The notes below the pieces were generated by a model. That model worked only from the letters and a program-made list of their open reading frames with translations. It did not search any database and was not told the origin of the DNA. A stretch of DNA of 64,000 nucleotides, taken from NCBI GenBank assembly GCA_002354095.1, contig DEKX01000038.1, forward strand, positions 1 through 64,000, given 5' to 3'. Position numbers and translations under genes: made by a program. Below are positions 45,534 through 54,248 of this stretch, in pieces. Within the stretch, counting starts at the first letter, position 1, and every line of letters starts with the position of its first letter. The stretch comes from Prevotella sp. UBA2711. Its GTDB lineage: Bacteria; Bacteroidota; Bacteroidia; Bacteroidales; Bacteroidaceae.

Positions 45534-45574
45534 CCTGTGAATTATGTATTTAGAGATTGTATTAATAAATTGTT

Positions 45575-46321
45575 ATGAGTAGAATAGTCTTAACGGCAGC
45601 AAGCCGTGTGGGATGTGTGAGAAGTAATAATGAAGATATGGTGCTTGCCTACGACAAATTCGTGCGTAGTGAAGCTTATCATACAGAAGTGATGACAGAG
45701 AATGTTGATCGGTTTGTGATTGCCCTTGCCGATGGTATGGGTGGACATCGGGCTGGTGAGGTTGCCAGTGCTGACACTCTGGCTAATCTGCATTTTTTCA
45801 TCAACGACCTTCCCAAAGGTTTGTCTGTCAGTGAATTTAATGAGATGATGGTGGTTTGGCTTGAATCCGTCAATCAAATGATTGCTTCGAAAGGACATGT
45901 CGATCCATCTATGGCAGAAATGGGTACTACATTAGTAGGAGTTGCCTTTTTTAATAAGAAGTATTATTGGATGAATTGTGGTGACAGTCGTCTCTATCGT
46001 TTGCGCCAAGGCAAGATGACCCAAATGTCGACAGACCATTCCCTAAACACCATCCAAGGTGAGAAACGTCACTCCAATGTCATTACGAATTGTATCGGAG
46101 CAGGTTGTAAGAATTCCTATCTGGATCTGTACGAGTTTACGGATGATTTCCTTTCTGGCGATGTCTATTTGCTGTGTTCTGATGGTTTGAGTGATATGAT
46201 TTCCGATGCTGAAATAGAGAGTCTGCTGATTGAGGGCGCCTCTGCCAATCGCCTTTGTGAGGCTGCTATTGAGGCAGGTGGCTACGACAATGTATCTGCA
46301 TGTGTGTTTTCTGTTATGTAA
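45575..46321 (+). CDS. PP2C-family Ser/Thr phosphatase
   Basis: The 248-residue phosphatase has the standard metal-binding motifs: NNED near the N-terminus, ALADGMGGHRAGE, LLCSDGLSDMI and the final GGYDNVSA. It is a minimal, cytosolic form. Following kinase and FHA genes, it should remove the phosphate marks and close the cycle. A 41-base gap separates it from the FHA gene. Confidence 0.93.
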   Translation: MSRIVLTAASRVGCVRSNNEDMVLAYDKFVRSEAYHTEVMTENVDRFVIALADGMGGHRAGEVASADTLANLHFFINDLPKGLSVSEFNEMMVVWLESVNQMIASKGHVDPSMAEMGTTLVGVAFFNKKYYWMNCGDSRLYRLRQGKMTQMSTDHSLNTIQGEKRHSNVITNCIGAGCKNSYLDLYEFTDDFLSGDVYLLCSDGLSDMISDAEIESLLIEGASANRLCEAAIEAGGYDNVSACVFSVM

Positions 46322-46330
46322 ATTGAGATT

Positions 46331-47248
46331 ATGCCTTTAAGATTACCAGATAGATTACCAGCTATTGACTTGCTGAAGCAGGAGAATATTTTCGTGATGG
46401 ATGATTCTCGTGCTCACATGCAGGATATCCGTCCGTTGAAAATTGTCATCCTCAACCTGATGCCGTTGAAGATAACTACAGAGACGGACTTGATTCGTTT
46501 GCTTTCCAATACCCCTTTGCAGTTGGAAATCAGTTTCATGAAACTTCGCAGTCATACCCCGAAGAATACCCCCATTGAACATATGATGATGTTCTATCGT
46601 GACTTTTCGCAGATGTGCAATGAGAAGTTTGATGGTATGATTATAACAGGAGCTCCTGTCGAGACATTGGACTATGAAGATGTCACGTATTGGGATGAGA
46701 TGACAGAGATATTCACTTGGGCACGTACCCACGTAACAAGTACCTTGTATATATGTTGGGCAGCTCAGGCAGGACTGTATTATCATTATGGAATTCCTAA
46801 GTATCCGTTGGATAAGAAGATGTTTGGTATCTTCCCACAGATTCCTTTGGAGCCCCAGTTGCCCATCTTCCGTGGTTTTGACGATGTGTTCCAGATGCCA
46901 CATAGCAGGCATACAGAATTGCATCGCGAGGATATTCTTGCGAATCCCAATCTCTCACTGATAGCAGAATCACCAGACTGTGGCGTCAGCATTGTGATGG
47001 CTCGTGCTGGGCGTGAGTTCTTTATTACAGGACATTTAGAGTATGCTCCTAATACGCTCGATAAAGAATATAAGCGCGATAAAGACATCCGTGACGATGT
47101 TGAAATGCCCAAGAATTATTATATTGGTGACGACCCATCCAAGGGACCATTGGTTACCTGGCGTGCTCATGCTAATCTGCTTTATAGCAACTGGATTAAC
47201 TATTACGTTTATCAGGAAACGCCTTACGATATTAACAAGATTGAATGA
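46331..47248 (+). CDS. metA: Homoserine O-acyltransferase MetA, predicted acetyl-CoA user
   Basis: The 305-residue enzyme activates homoserine for methionine synthesis. The catalytic residues are in place: Cys142 (YICWAAQAG), His235 and Glu237 (TGHLE). Residue 111 is Glu (GAPVE). In the MetA family, Glu at this position is linked to acetyl-CoA use and Gly to succinyl-CoA use, so despite the usual succinyltransferase label this should be an acetyltransferase. It begins 9 bases after the phosphatase and overlaps the next gene by four bases, an odd place for a biosynthetic gene. Confidence 0.93.
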   Translation: MPLRLPDRLPAIDLLKQENIFVMDDSRAHMQDIRPLKIVILNLMPLKITTETDLIRLLSNTPLQLEISFMKLRSHTPKNTPIEHMMMFYRDFSQMCNEKFDGMIITGAPVETLDYEDVTYWDEMTEIFTWARTHVTSTLYICWAAQAGLYYHYGIPKYPLDKKMFGIFPQIPLEPQLPIFRGFDDVFQMPHSRHTELHREDILANPNLSLIAESPDCGVSIVMARAGREFFITGHLEYAPNTLDKEYKRDKDIRDDVEMPKNYYIGDDPSKGPLVTWRAHANLLYSNWINYYVYQETPYDINKIE

Positions 47249-49044
47249 TAGCGCTCGAATTGCTTGCACCAGCCAAGGATATCGCATGTGGAAAGGCTGC
47301 GATTGACCATGGCGCTGATGCTGTCTATATAGGGGCTCAGCGTTTTGGTGCTCGTGCAGCTGCAGGCAATAGTGTGGATGATATCCGTGAATTGTGTGAA
47401 TATGCCCGTCCGTTTGGAGTGAAGGTGTATGTCACGGTGAATACGATTCTTTATGATGACGAACTGGAAGCAACCGAGCAACTGATTCGTCAATTGTACG
47501 ACATTGGTGTTGCTGCAATATTGGTACAGGATATGGGTATCCTGCAGATGCAACTTCCGCCCATAGCACTTCATGCTTCAACGCAGACGGATAATCGTAC
47601 AGCCGATAAAGTAAGATGGTTGCAACAGTTAGGCTTTCGTAGGGTGGTGTTGGCTCGCGAACTATCTGTCGATGAAATCAGCCATATTCACCAACAAGTG
47701 CCCGACATGCCTTTGGAGGTATTTGTCCATGGTGCTTTATGCGTGAGCTATAGTGGTTTGTGCTATGCGTCTCAATATTGTTTCGGACGCTCCGCCAATC
47801 GTGGACAGTGTGCTCAGTTCTGCCGGATGAAGTTCGATTTGCTGGATGCTGAGGGCAGGGAATTAGAACATCAGCGCTATTTGTTGTCACTCAAGGATAT
47901 GAATCAGAGTCAGCATCTTGAAGAACTGATACAGGCAGGTGCCACCTCTTTTAAAATTGAGGGCAGACTAAAGGATGTCAACTATGTAAAGAATGTTGTC
48001 TCAGCCTATAGTCAACAGTTAGATGCCTTCATCGGCAAACATGCCGATCAGTATTGTCGTGCATCGAAAGGACATTGCGTCTATTCGTTTACCCCCAACC
48101 TTCAGAAGACTTTCAATAGAGGGTTTACTACTTATTTCCTGCATGGTCGCCAACCAGACATCTTTTCACCAGACACGCCCAAGGCTATGGGCGAGTATGT
48201 TGGTTACGTCAAAGAGATGCGTCGCGATTCGTTTACAGTTGCAGGCACTGCCTCTTTTGCCAATGGTGACGGTCTATGCTATATAAATAAGGTACGCGCG
48301 TTAGAAGGCTTCCGTGTTAATCGTGCCGAAGGCAACAGACTCTTCCCACAACAGATGCCGGCAAATCTACGTGCAGGAATGGCGCTCTATCGTAATAATG
48401 ATCAAGAATTGGAACGTCTGTTGGCTCACAAAAGCAGTGAACGCAAGATTCCCTTGGCGATGAAGTTGGAACCATCGGTTGATGGATTTGCTTTGTCAGC
48501 AGGAGATGTGGTGGTTACTATTTCTTGTGAACATCAGCAGGCAGAGAAGCCTCAGCGTGAAAACATCATTCGCCAACTTTCCAAATTGGGAGGGACTCCT
48601 TACGAGTGTAGTGGGGTGGATATGGCTGAAGATTTCAACTATTTTATCCCCAGTAGTCTGTTGGCAGACCTGCGGCGCAGGCTCATCTCCAGTATGTCTT
48701 TGGCGCACTCTCAGTCCGTTCCTGTCGGACTCTCAGTCCGTTCCCGTAGGACTTCCAGTCCGCTCCCTTCGGATTATTCCGCGCCTTACTTCTATAATAT
48801 TGCCAATCGTTTGGCAGCTGATTTCTATGGTGCAGAACCTTCAGCCTACGAACTGAAAGGCGGTCAAGGGCCCTTGATGCAGTGTCGCCATTGTTTGCGT
48901 TATGCCTTGGGAGCCTGTCAGAAACATGGTGGAAAGAAGCCCGAATGGCGCGAACCGCTTTTTCTCCGTTTAGGTGACGGACGCCGTTTCCGTTTGGAGT
49001 TTGATTGTAGTCATTGTCAAATGAATGTGTATGCAGCGGATTAG
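47245..49044 (+). CDS. U32-family peptidase-like protein
   Basis: The 599-residue cytoplasmic protein starts with the U32 barrel (LELLAPAKDIACGKAAIDHGADAVYIGAQRFGARAAAGN in pieces) and has the conserved cysteine cluster (CVSYSGLCYAS, RGQCAQFCR) likely to hold an iron-sulfur or metal site. Relatives include YegQ/RlhA, which act in RNA hydroxylation. The C-terminus has CRHCLRYALGACQKH and a final CSHC. Residues about 490-508 (SVPVGLSVRSRRTSSPLP) are encoded by a 22-base tandem repeat and look inserted, yet the frame is kept. Confidence 0.88.
   Translation: MIALELLAPAKDIACGKAAIDHGADAVYIGAQRFGARAAAGNSVDDIRELCEYARPFGVKVYVTVNTILYDDELEATEQLIRQLYDIGVAAILVQDMGILQMQLPPIALHASTQTDNRTADKVRWLQQLGFRRVVLARELSVDEISHIHQQVPDMPLEVFVHGALCVSYSGLCYASQYCFGRSANRGQCAQFCRMKFDLLDAEGRELEHQRYLLSLKDMNQSQHLEELIQAGATSFKIEGRLKDVNYVKNVVSAYSQQLDAFIGKHADQYCRASKGHCVYSFTPNLQKTFNRGFTTYFLHGRQPDIFSPDTPKAMGEYVGYVKEMRRDSFTVAGTASFANGDGLCYINKVRALEGFRVNRAEGNRLFPQQMPANLRAGMALYRNNDQELERLLAHKSSERKIPLAMKLEPSVDGFALSAGDVVVTISCEHQQAEKPQRENIIRQLSKLGGTPYECSGVDMAEDFNYFIPSSLLADLRRRLISSMSLAHSQSVPVGLSVRSRRTSSPLPSDYSAPYFYNIANRLAADFYGAEPSAYELKGGQGPLMQCRHCLRYALGACQKHGGKKPEWREPLFLRLGDGRRFRLEFDCSHCQMNVYAAD
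48713..48778. repeat. 22-base-period palindromic array inside the U32 gene
   Basis: Three units start at 48713, 48735 and 48757, exactly 22 bases apart. Each begins AGTCC and has a complementary GGACT or CGGATT about 8 bases further on, so each can form a small hairpin. Since 22 is not a multiple of 3, the units are read in three frames, giving three different peptides; the total of 66 bases keeps the frame. Confidence 0.85.
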
Positions 49045-50002
49045 GGATTATATCATATTGATCTTTGCATTTCTGCTGACGGCCTGTTATAATAACGGTC
49101 CGCAAACGCCCGATGCATGGGACCTGACAGAGAAGCAACTTGACTCCATCTCTTTTTCAACCACTCATCACTATTCGCAAAACTATAATTTTGTAGTCAA
49201 ATCTAAGAGTCTGCCGCTATCTGACCAACCAGGCAATCTGGCTTTCGATACCATTTATGTGATGAGGGGTGAACAGCTGGTAGTAGCTGATATCCAGACC
49301 ATTTCTACAGATTCGATAGATTCCATTTGGGTGAAAGTAGCCCGCGACCAGTTGACACAAGGTTGGATACGGGAAAGCGAGATGTTGGAAGGCGTGTCGC
49401 CTGATGATTCCATTTCGCAATTCATCGATTTCTTCTCCAATACCCATTTGCTGATTTTTATGGCCTTCCTCATCGTGGTGACTGTAGCCTATGGTCTTTA
49501 TCGTCTGAATCGGCGTAATGCCTATATCGTGCATTTCAATGATATCGACTCTTTCTATCCCACACTGCTGTGTCTTATGGTAGCATCGTCGGCTACACTC
49601 TATGCGTCCATTCAAATGTTCGGAGCAGAGTCGTGGCGTCATTTCTACTACCATCCATCGCTCAACCCCTTTGCGCTCCCCTGGCATTTGGCACTGTTTG
49701 TAGCCTCCGTTTGGGCCATTATCATCATTGCTGTAGCTGCAGTCGATGATGTGTTACACCATCTGTCTGGTGCCGATGCGCTACTCTATATAGGTGGATT
49801 AGCTGGCGTGTGTGCTGTTGATTATGTAGTGTTTAGCGTTTCCACCTTATATTATATAGGTTATCCCTTGTTAATAGCCTATGTTGTTTTTGCCCTTTAT
49901 CGTTATGTCCACCAAGCGCACTACCGCTTTACGTGTGGAAATTGTGGAACTTTGCTTTCCAAAAAGGGTCGTTGCCCGCATTGTGGAGCGATGAACGTAT
50001 GA
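49031..50002 (+). CDS. Membrane lipoprotein with C-terminal zinc ribbon
   Basis: The 323-residue protein has a lipoprotein signal (ILIFAFLLTAC), an extracytoplasmic region of about 120 residues with SH3-like strands (GWIRESEML), several membrane segments (about 140-280) and a C-terminal zinc ribbon (CGNCG...CPHCG). I do not recognise the family. The zinc ribbon resembles those of the kinase operon and could recruit those proteins to the membrane. The start overlaps the U32 gene by 14 bases; ATG 49025 is an alternative. Confidence 0.7.
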   Translation: MQRIRDYIILIFAFLLTACYNNGPQTPDAWDLTEKQLDSISFSTTHHYSQNYNFVVKSKSLPLSDQPGNLAFDTIYVMRGEQLVVADIQTISTDSIDSIWVKVARDQLTQGWIRESEMLEGVSPDDSISQFIDFFSNTHLLIFMAFLIVVTVAYGLYRLNRRNAYIVHFNDIDSFYPTLLCLMVASSATLYASIQMFGAESWRHFYYHPSLNPFALPWHLALFVASVWAIIIIAVAAVDDVLHHLSGADALLYIGGLAGVCAVDYVVFSVSTLYYIGYPLLIAYVVFALYRYVHQAHYRFTCGNCGTLLSKKGRCPHCGAMNV

Positions 50003-50044
50003 AAATCCACATAAATAGGGATTGCATAATTTTGCAGAAAGCAT

Positions 50045-50052
50045 TACCTTTG
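50045..50052 (+). promoter_or_regulatory. -7 box of the TonB-dependent receptor gene
   Basis: TACCTTTG lies ten bases before the ATG at 50062, just after the preceding gene. Confidence 0.65.
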
Positions 50053-50061
50053 CACCCGATT

Positions 50062-52533
50062 ATGAAACAGAACAGTAATTTTTTGATGATGGGGCTGTTT
50101 TCTGTCATGCCCCTAATGTCGCAAGCCATTGAGGTGAGCGACTCTTCTCGTGTTGTTGATCTCGACGAAGTGATAGTTATTTCCCAGCCAAAAGAGCAGG
50201 TACGTCTTCGTTTACAACCCGTGAGCAGTAGCGTTTTTGGCAATGAGCAAATGCAACAGTTGACCGTCCACAATCTGAGCCAACTGTCCCAGTATGTGCC
50301 TTCGTTTGTCATGCCGTCTTATGGTTCGCGTCTCACTTCGTCAGTTTATGTACGTGGTATCGGTTCGCGTGTCAACAGTCCGGCAATGGGAGTGTATTAT
50401 GACAACATCCCCTTGATGTCGAAATCGGCCTTCAATAACCACTTCTATATGTTAGACCGTGTGGATGTATTGCGTGGACCGCAGGGAACACTCTATGGCC
50501 AGAATACAGAAGGCGGTTTGGTGCGCATCTATTCCAAAGATCCTATGAACTATCAGGGTACTGACATCCGTTTAGGTATCGGCACTGGTCTCTATTCTAA
50601 TGTCGAGGTGGCTCACTATCATCGGCCCAGCGAGCAGCTGGCGTTTAGTGCAGCAGGTTTCTACAACGGACTGAAGGGATTCTTCAATAATCAGAATTTT
50701 TCAGAGAAGAACGACAAAACCAATGAGGCTGGTGGCAAACTGCGCTTGATTTTCCAGCCTAATATGAAGTTGAAGTTCGATTGGACAGTCGACTATCAGT
50801 ATGTCAATCAGAATGGTTTCGGATATGGCGAGTTCCAGCCGATAGAGTCTGGTGCCCCGTTTCCTTATAACCTTGATGTCGCTGATCCTGCAACAACCAT
50901 CATGAATGGTTATAAGCGCAATATGTTGAATACAGGTCTTACTGTCGGCTACAACACCGAGAAGTTTCTCTTCACGTCAACCACCAGCTATCAGTTCCTG
51001 CAGGACTACATGCTGATGGATCAGGATTATATTACACCCGACTATTTGCGTCTTGAACAGCGTCAGAAGATGAATGCGCTGACACAGGAATTCGTACTTC
51101 GTTCTCACGACAAGAGCCGTTGGCAACATACGACGGGACTCTTTGCTTCCTATCAGTGGCTTCACACCGATGCTCCTGTATTCTTCGGTGAAGCCATTAC
51201 AAAACCTATTGGCGACGGCATCACTGCTGCGATGAAAAATGCCATGTATCAAGGCATGTATCGTAGCATGCTTGAACAGATGACTCAGCAGATGGTGGCC
51301 GACATGATGGCCAAGGGAATGCCTGAGGCTGCTGCTCAGGCTGCTGCTGCCCAGGCTGCTCCAGCTGCAGCCGAGAAAGCGGCTACGGCTGCCATCGAGA
51401 AAGCAGGCATCAATATGAGTGCGGAGATGGGGGTACCAGAGACATTTAAGACTCCCACTCTGAACTTCTCCGTCTTCCACGAGTCCAACTTCCTGCTCAC
51501 CGACCGCCTGAAGTTCACAGTCGGATTGCGTTTCAATGTTGACAAGGTGAAGGTTGAGTATGATGCGCTGGCGTATATGAATATGACAGGTGGAACGGCC
51601 GAGCGTCAAGCAACCTATCATCTGACATCGCATATCGCAGACAGCCGTCAAAAGACCTACGTTCAGCTGTTGCCCAAAATAGCGCTGACCTATAGCTTGC
51701 CCGAAAACGTGGGTAATATCTATGCCCTCGTGTCGAAAGGCTATCGTGCTGGCGGCTACAATATCCAGATGTTTAGCGATGTGCTTCAGAGCGACCTCAA
51801 TGCCAATCGCAACAATGCTATGCGTGGCGATTATGACGTAGAGCATACAACACAAGACTACGATAATATCACAGAAACCATCTCCTACAAGCCCGAGGAG
51901 TCTTGGAACTTTGAACTGGGCACCCATCTCAACCTCTTCGACAGCAAGGTGCAGGCCGATCTCTCTGTATACTACATGAAGATAAGGAATCAGCAGATTT
52001 CCGTCATGTCACCACTCTACAACTACGGACGAATCATGACAAATGCCGGCAAGAGCCATTCCTGCGGCTTGGAGGCAACGCTGCGCGGACGTGCCTTCGA
52101 CAATGCGCTCGACTGGAACGTGTCCTACAGCTTCACCAATGCCAAGTTCGACGAGTATGAAGCCAATACCAGCAATAAGGTAATGGAGGTGGTGTCGTAT
52201 AAAGACAATTATGTTCCCTTCGTACCCAAGCACATGCTCAGTCTCGTGGCCGACTATCACTTCGGCAAGTTTACCTTAGGTGCCAACCTCTCCAGTCTGG
52301 GTAAGACTTGGTGGGACGATGCCAATACCTTCGCCCAGAAGTTCTATGCTGTTCTTGGAGCACATGCCGACTACGACTTCGGCCCTGTCCTGATCTCCGT
52401 ATGGGGTCGCAATCTTACCGATACGAAATACAATACTTTTGCTATCTCAAGCAGTGCAGCCGGCGGTGCCCGCTACTTTGCTCAGCGAGGCAATCCGATA
52501 CAAGTAGGAATGGATGTACTAATTCATTTCTAA
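50062..52533 (+). CDS. TonB-dependent outer-membrane receptor
   Basis: The 823-residue protein has a signal peptide (about 1-22, ending MSQA), a plug domain (about 40-160, SVYVRGIGSR, RVDVLRGPQGTLYGQNTEGG) and a large beta barrel ending in PIQVGMDVLIHF. It lacks the CarboxypepD-like N-terminal domain of SusC proteins, and no SusD gene is adjacent, so a metal chelate or vitamin is more likely than a glycan. Residues about 387-460 form a Met- and Ala-rich helical stretch in what should be an extracellular loop, which is unusual. The frame is open upstream, but ATG 50062 fits the promoter and signal peptide. Confidence 0.9.
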   Translation: MKQNSNFLMMGLFSVMPLMSQAIEVSDSSRVVDLDEVIVISQPKEQVRLRLQPVSSSVFGNEQMQQLTVHNLSQLSQYVPSFVMPSYGSRLTSSVYVRGIGSRVNSPAMGVYYDNIPLMSKSAFNNHFYMLDRVDVLRGPQGTLYGQNTEGGLVRIYSKDPMNYQGTDIRLGIGTGLYSNVEVAHYHRPSEQLAFSAAGFYNGLKGFFNNQNFSEKNDKTNEAGGKLRLIFQPNMKLKFDWTVDYQYVNQNGFGYGEFQPIESGAPFPYNLDVADPATTIMNGYKRNMLNTGLTVGYNTEKFLFTSTTSYQFLQDYMLMDQDYITPDYLRLEQRQKMNALTQEFVLRSHDKSRWQHTTGLFASYQWLHTDAPVFFGEAITKPIGDGITAAMKNAMYQGMYRSMLEQMTQQMVADMMAKGMPEAAAQAAAAQAAPAAAEKAATAAIEKAGINMSAEMGVPETFKTPTLNFSVFHESNFLLTDRLKFTVGLRFNVDKVKVEYDALAYMNMTGGTAERQATYHLTSHIADSRQKTYVQLLPKIALTYSLPENVGNIYALVSKGYRAGGYNIQMFSDVLQSDLNANRNNAMRGDYDVEHTTQDYDNITETISYKPEESWNFELGTHLNLFDSKVQADLSVYYMKIRNQQISVMSPLYNYGRIMTNAGKSHSCGLEATLRGRAFDNALDWNVSYSFTNAKFDEYEANTSNKVMEVVSYKDNYVPFVPKHMLSLVADYHFGKFTLGANLSSLGKTWWDDANTFAQKFYAVLGAHADYDFGPVLISVWGRNLTDTKYNTFAISSSAAGGARYFAQRGNPIQVGMDVLIHF

Positions 52534-52630
52534 GAACAAAATAAAAAACTAAACTCAACCATTTTTGTTAATAACGTTAAAATTAACGGAAATATTTAAC
52601 TAAAAGACTTCTTCATATCGTGAAAAGCAT

Positions 52631-52638
52631 TATCTTTG
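52631..52638 (+). promoter_or_regulatory. -7 box of the rprX-rprY operon
   Basis: TATCTTTG lies eight bases before the ATG at 52647 and rules out the upstream GTG at 52620 as the start. Confidence 0.65.
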
Positions 52639-52646
52639 CTTCCGAT

Positions 52647-54212
52647 ATGAAGAAGTCTACTATTTGGATCATAGCTATCATCATGGGATTCGCTTTTGTG
52701 GGTCTGCTTTATCTTCAGTTTTCCTATGTAGAGGAAATGGTGAAGATGAAGAAAGAGCAGTTCGACGAGAGTGTGAATCGCAGTCTGTATCAGGCATCAC
52801 GTAATCTGGAGTTGAACGAGACTCAGCGCTATCTTGAGAAAGATGTTCAAGCTACGGAGCGTCGTGCCTATAGTCAGGATTCTATGATGGTCGATGGTCT
52901 CGACGGGTCCATCCGTCACTCCCATCAGTTTGCTGTTGCTGCCGATGACGGCACCGTATATTCTTCCTTCCAGTTGAAGACCTTCGAGATGAAGCCATCT
53001 TCCATTCCCAAGGCCATGATACTACGCAAGGACAAGAGTTCACTTTCTGAAGCGGCTAAGTCGATGCAGGAAATTGTGCGCCAGCGCTATGTCTATCAGA
53101 AAGCACTGCTTGATGAGGTAGTTTATAACATACTCTATACAGCCAGCGACAAACCTCTCAAGGAGCGTGTTAATTTCCGTATGCTCGATCAGGACATTCG
53201 TGCCGAACTGATGAATAACGGAGTCAATATTCCCTATCATTTCACCGTTTCTACCACCGATGGCCGTGAAGTCTATCGTTGTCCTGACTATACGGAAGAG
53301 GGCGAGAAGTATAGCTATACGCAGTTGCTCTTCGAGCGAACAGCCTCCCAGTCGAAAATGGGCGTGGTGAAGATTCATTTCCCTGATATGAGCAGTTACA
53401 TCTTCTCGTCTGTACGTTTCATGATTCCCTCTTTGGCCTTCACGATGGTATTGCTCATTACGTTTATTTTCACCATTGTGCTGATTTTCCGCCAGAAGCG
53501 TTATACCGAGATTAAGAACGACTTCATCAATAACATGACCCACGAGTTGAAAACACCTATAGCCTCCATCTCGTTGGCTGCCCAGATGATGAACGACGAC
53601 AGTGTGGTCAAGAATGAAAAGATGACCAAGCACCTGGGTGGAGTTATTGCCGATGAGTCAAAGCGCCTTCGCTTCCTCGTTGAGAAAGTGCTCCAGATGT
53701 CTATGTTCGACAAGAAAAGCGTGGTGTTCAAAAAGAAACAGCTCGACCTCAATGAAATGGTTGAGAATATATCCTCCACCTTTACCTTGCGTGTGGAACA
53801 TACCGGTGGCAAGATATATACTCAGATAGAGGCGATAGAATCAGGTATCTATGTTGATGAGGTGCATTTCCAAAACGCCATCACCAATCTGATGGATAAC
53901 GCCGTGAAATACCGCAAGCCTGATGAAGCGCTGGATATTTATATCCGTACCTGGAACGAGCACGATCGCCTGCTGCTCAGCATCCGCGATACAGGGCAGG
54001 GTATCAAGAAGGAGAATCAGAAGAAGATTTTTGATAAATTCTATCGCGTGCATACAGGTAACAAGCACGATGTCAAGGGCTTCGGACTCGGATTGGCTTA
54101 TGTCAAGAAAGTCATCGACCTCCATCAGGGCGAAATCAAGTGTGAGAGCGATCTGGGTAAGGGCACTAAGTTTACTATCTCGCTGCCTATCATGAAAGAG
54201 AATCAAGAGTAA
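52647..54212 (+). CDS. rprX: Sensor histidine kinase, RprX-like
   Basis: The 521-residue membrane kinase has two transmembrane segments (about 6-24 and 260-283) enclosing a periplasmic sensor region, then a HisKA domain with the phosphorylated His299 in MTHELKTPI and a HATPase domain (NAITNLMDNAVKYR, DTGQGI, KGFGLGLAYVKK). Together with the response regulator 36 bases downstream it matches the Bacteroides RprX/RprY pair, known from tetracycline-related regulation and stress. The signal sensed is not known. Confidence 0.85.
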   Translation: MKKSTIWIIAIIMGFAFVGLLYLQFSYVEEMVKMKKEQFDESVNRSLYQASRNLELNETQRYLEKDVQATERRAYSQDSMMVDGLDGSIRHSHQFAVAADDGTVYSSFQLKTFEMKPSSIPKAMILRKDKSSLSEAAKSMQEIVRQRYVYQKALLDEVVYNILYTASDKPLKERVNFRMLDQDIRAELMNNGVNIPYHFTVSTTDGREVYRCPDYTEEGEKYSYTQLLFERTASQSKMGVVKIHFPDMSSYIFSSVRFMIPSLAFTMVLLITFIFTIVLIFRQKRYTEIKNDFINNMTHELKTPIASISLAAQMMNDDSVVKNEKMTKHLGGVIADESKRLRFLVEKVLQMSMFDKKSVVFKKKQLDLNEMVENISSTFTLRVEHTGGKIYTQIEAIESGIYVDEVHFQNAITNLMDNAVKYRKPDEALDIYIRTWNEHDRLLLSIRDTGQGIKKENQKKIFDKFYRVHTGNKHDVKGFGLGLAYVKKVIDLHQGEIKCESDLGKGTKFTISLPIMKENQE

Positions 54213-54248
54213 GAAAATAAAATATTAACACATTAAACAATATTGATT

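Noticed and set aside
48713..48778. CRISPR array
   Set aside because: The 22-base units are contiguous, without unique spacers, and no cas genes are present. The same holds for the arrays at 25.06 and 59.53 kb.
50977..51927. Minus-strand open frame opposite the TonB-dependent receptor
   Set aside because: Antisense shadow; its low-complexity Ser/Leu stretch mirrors the Met/Ala-rich insert of the real gene.
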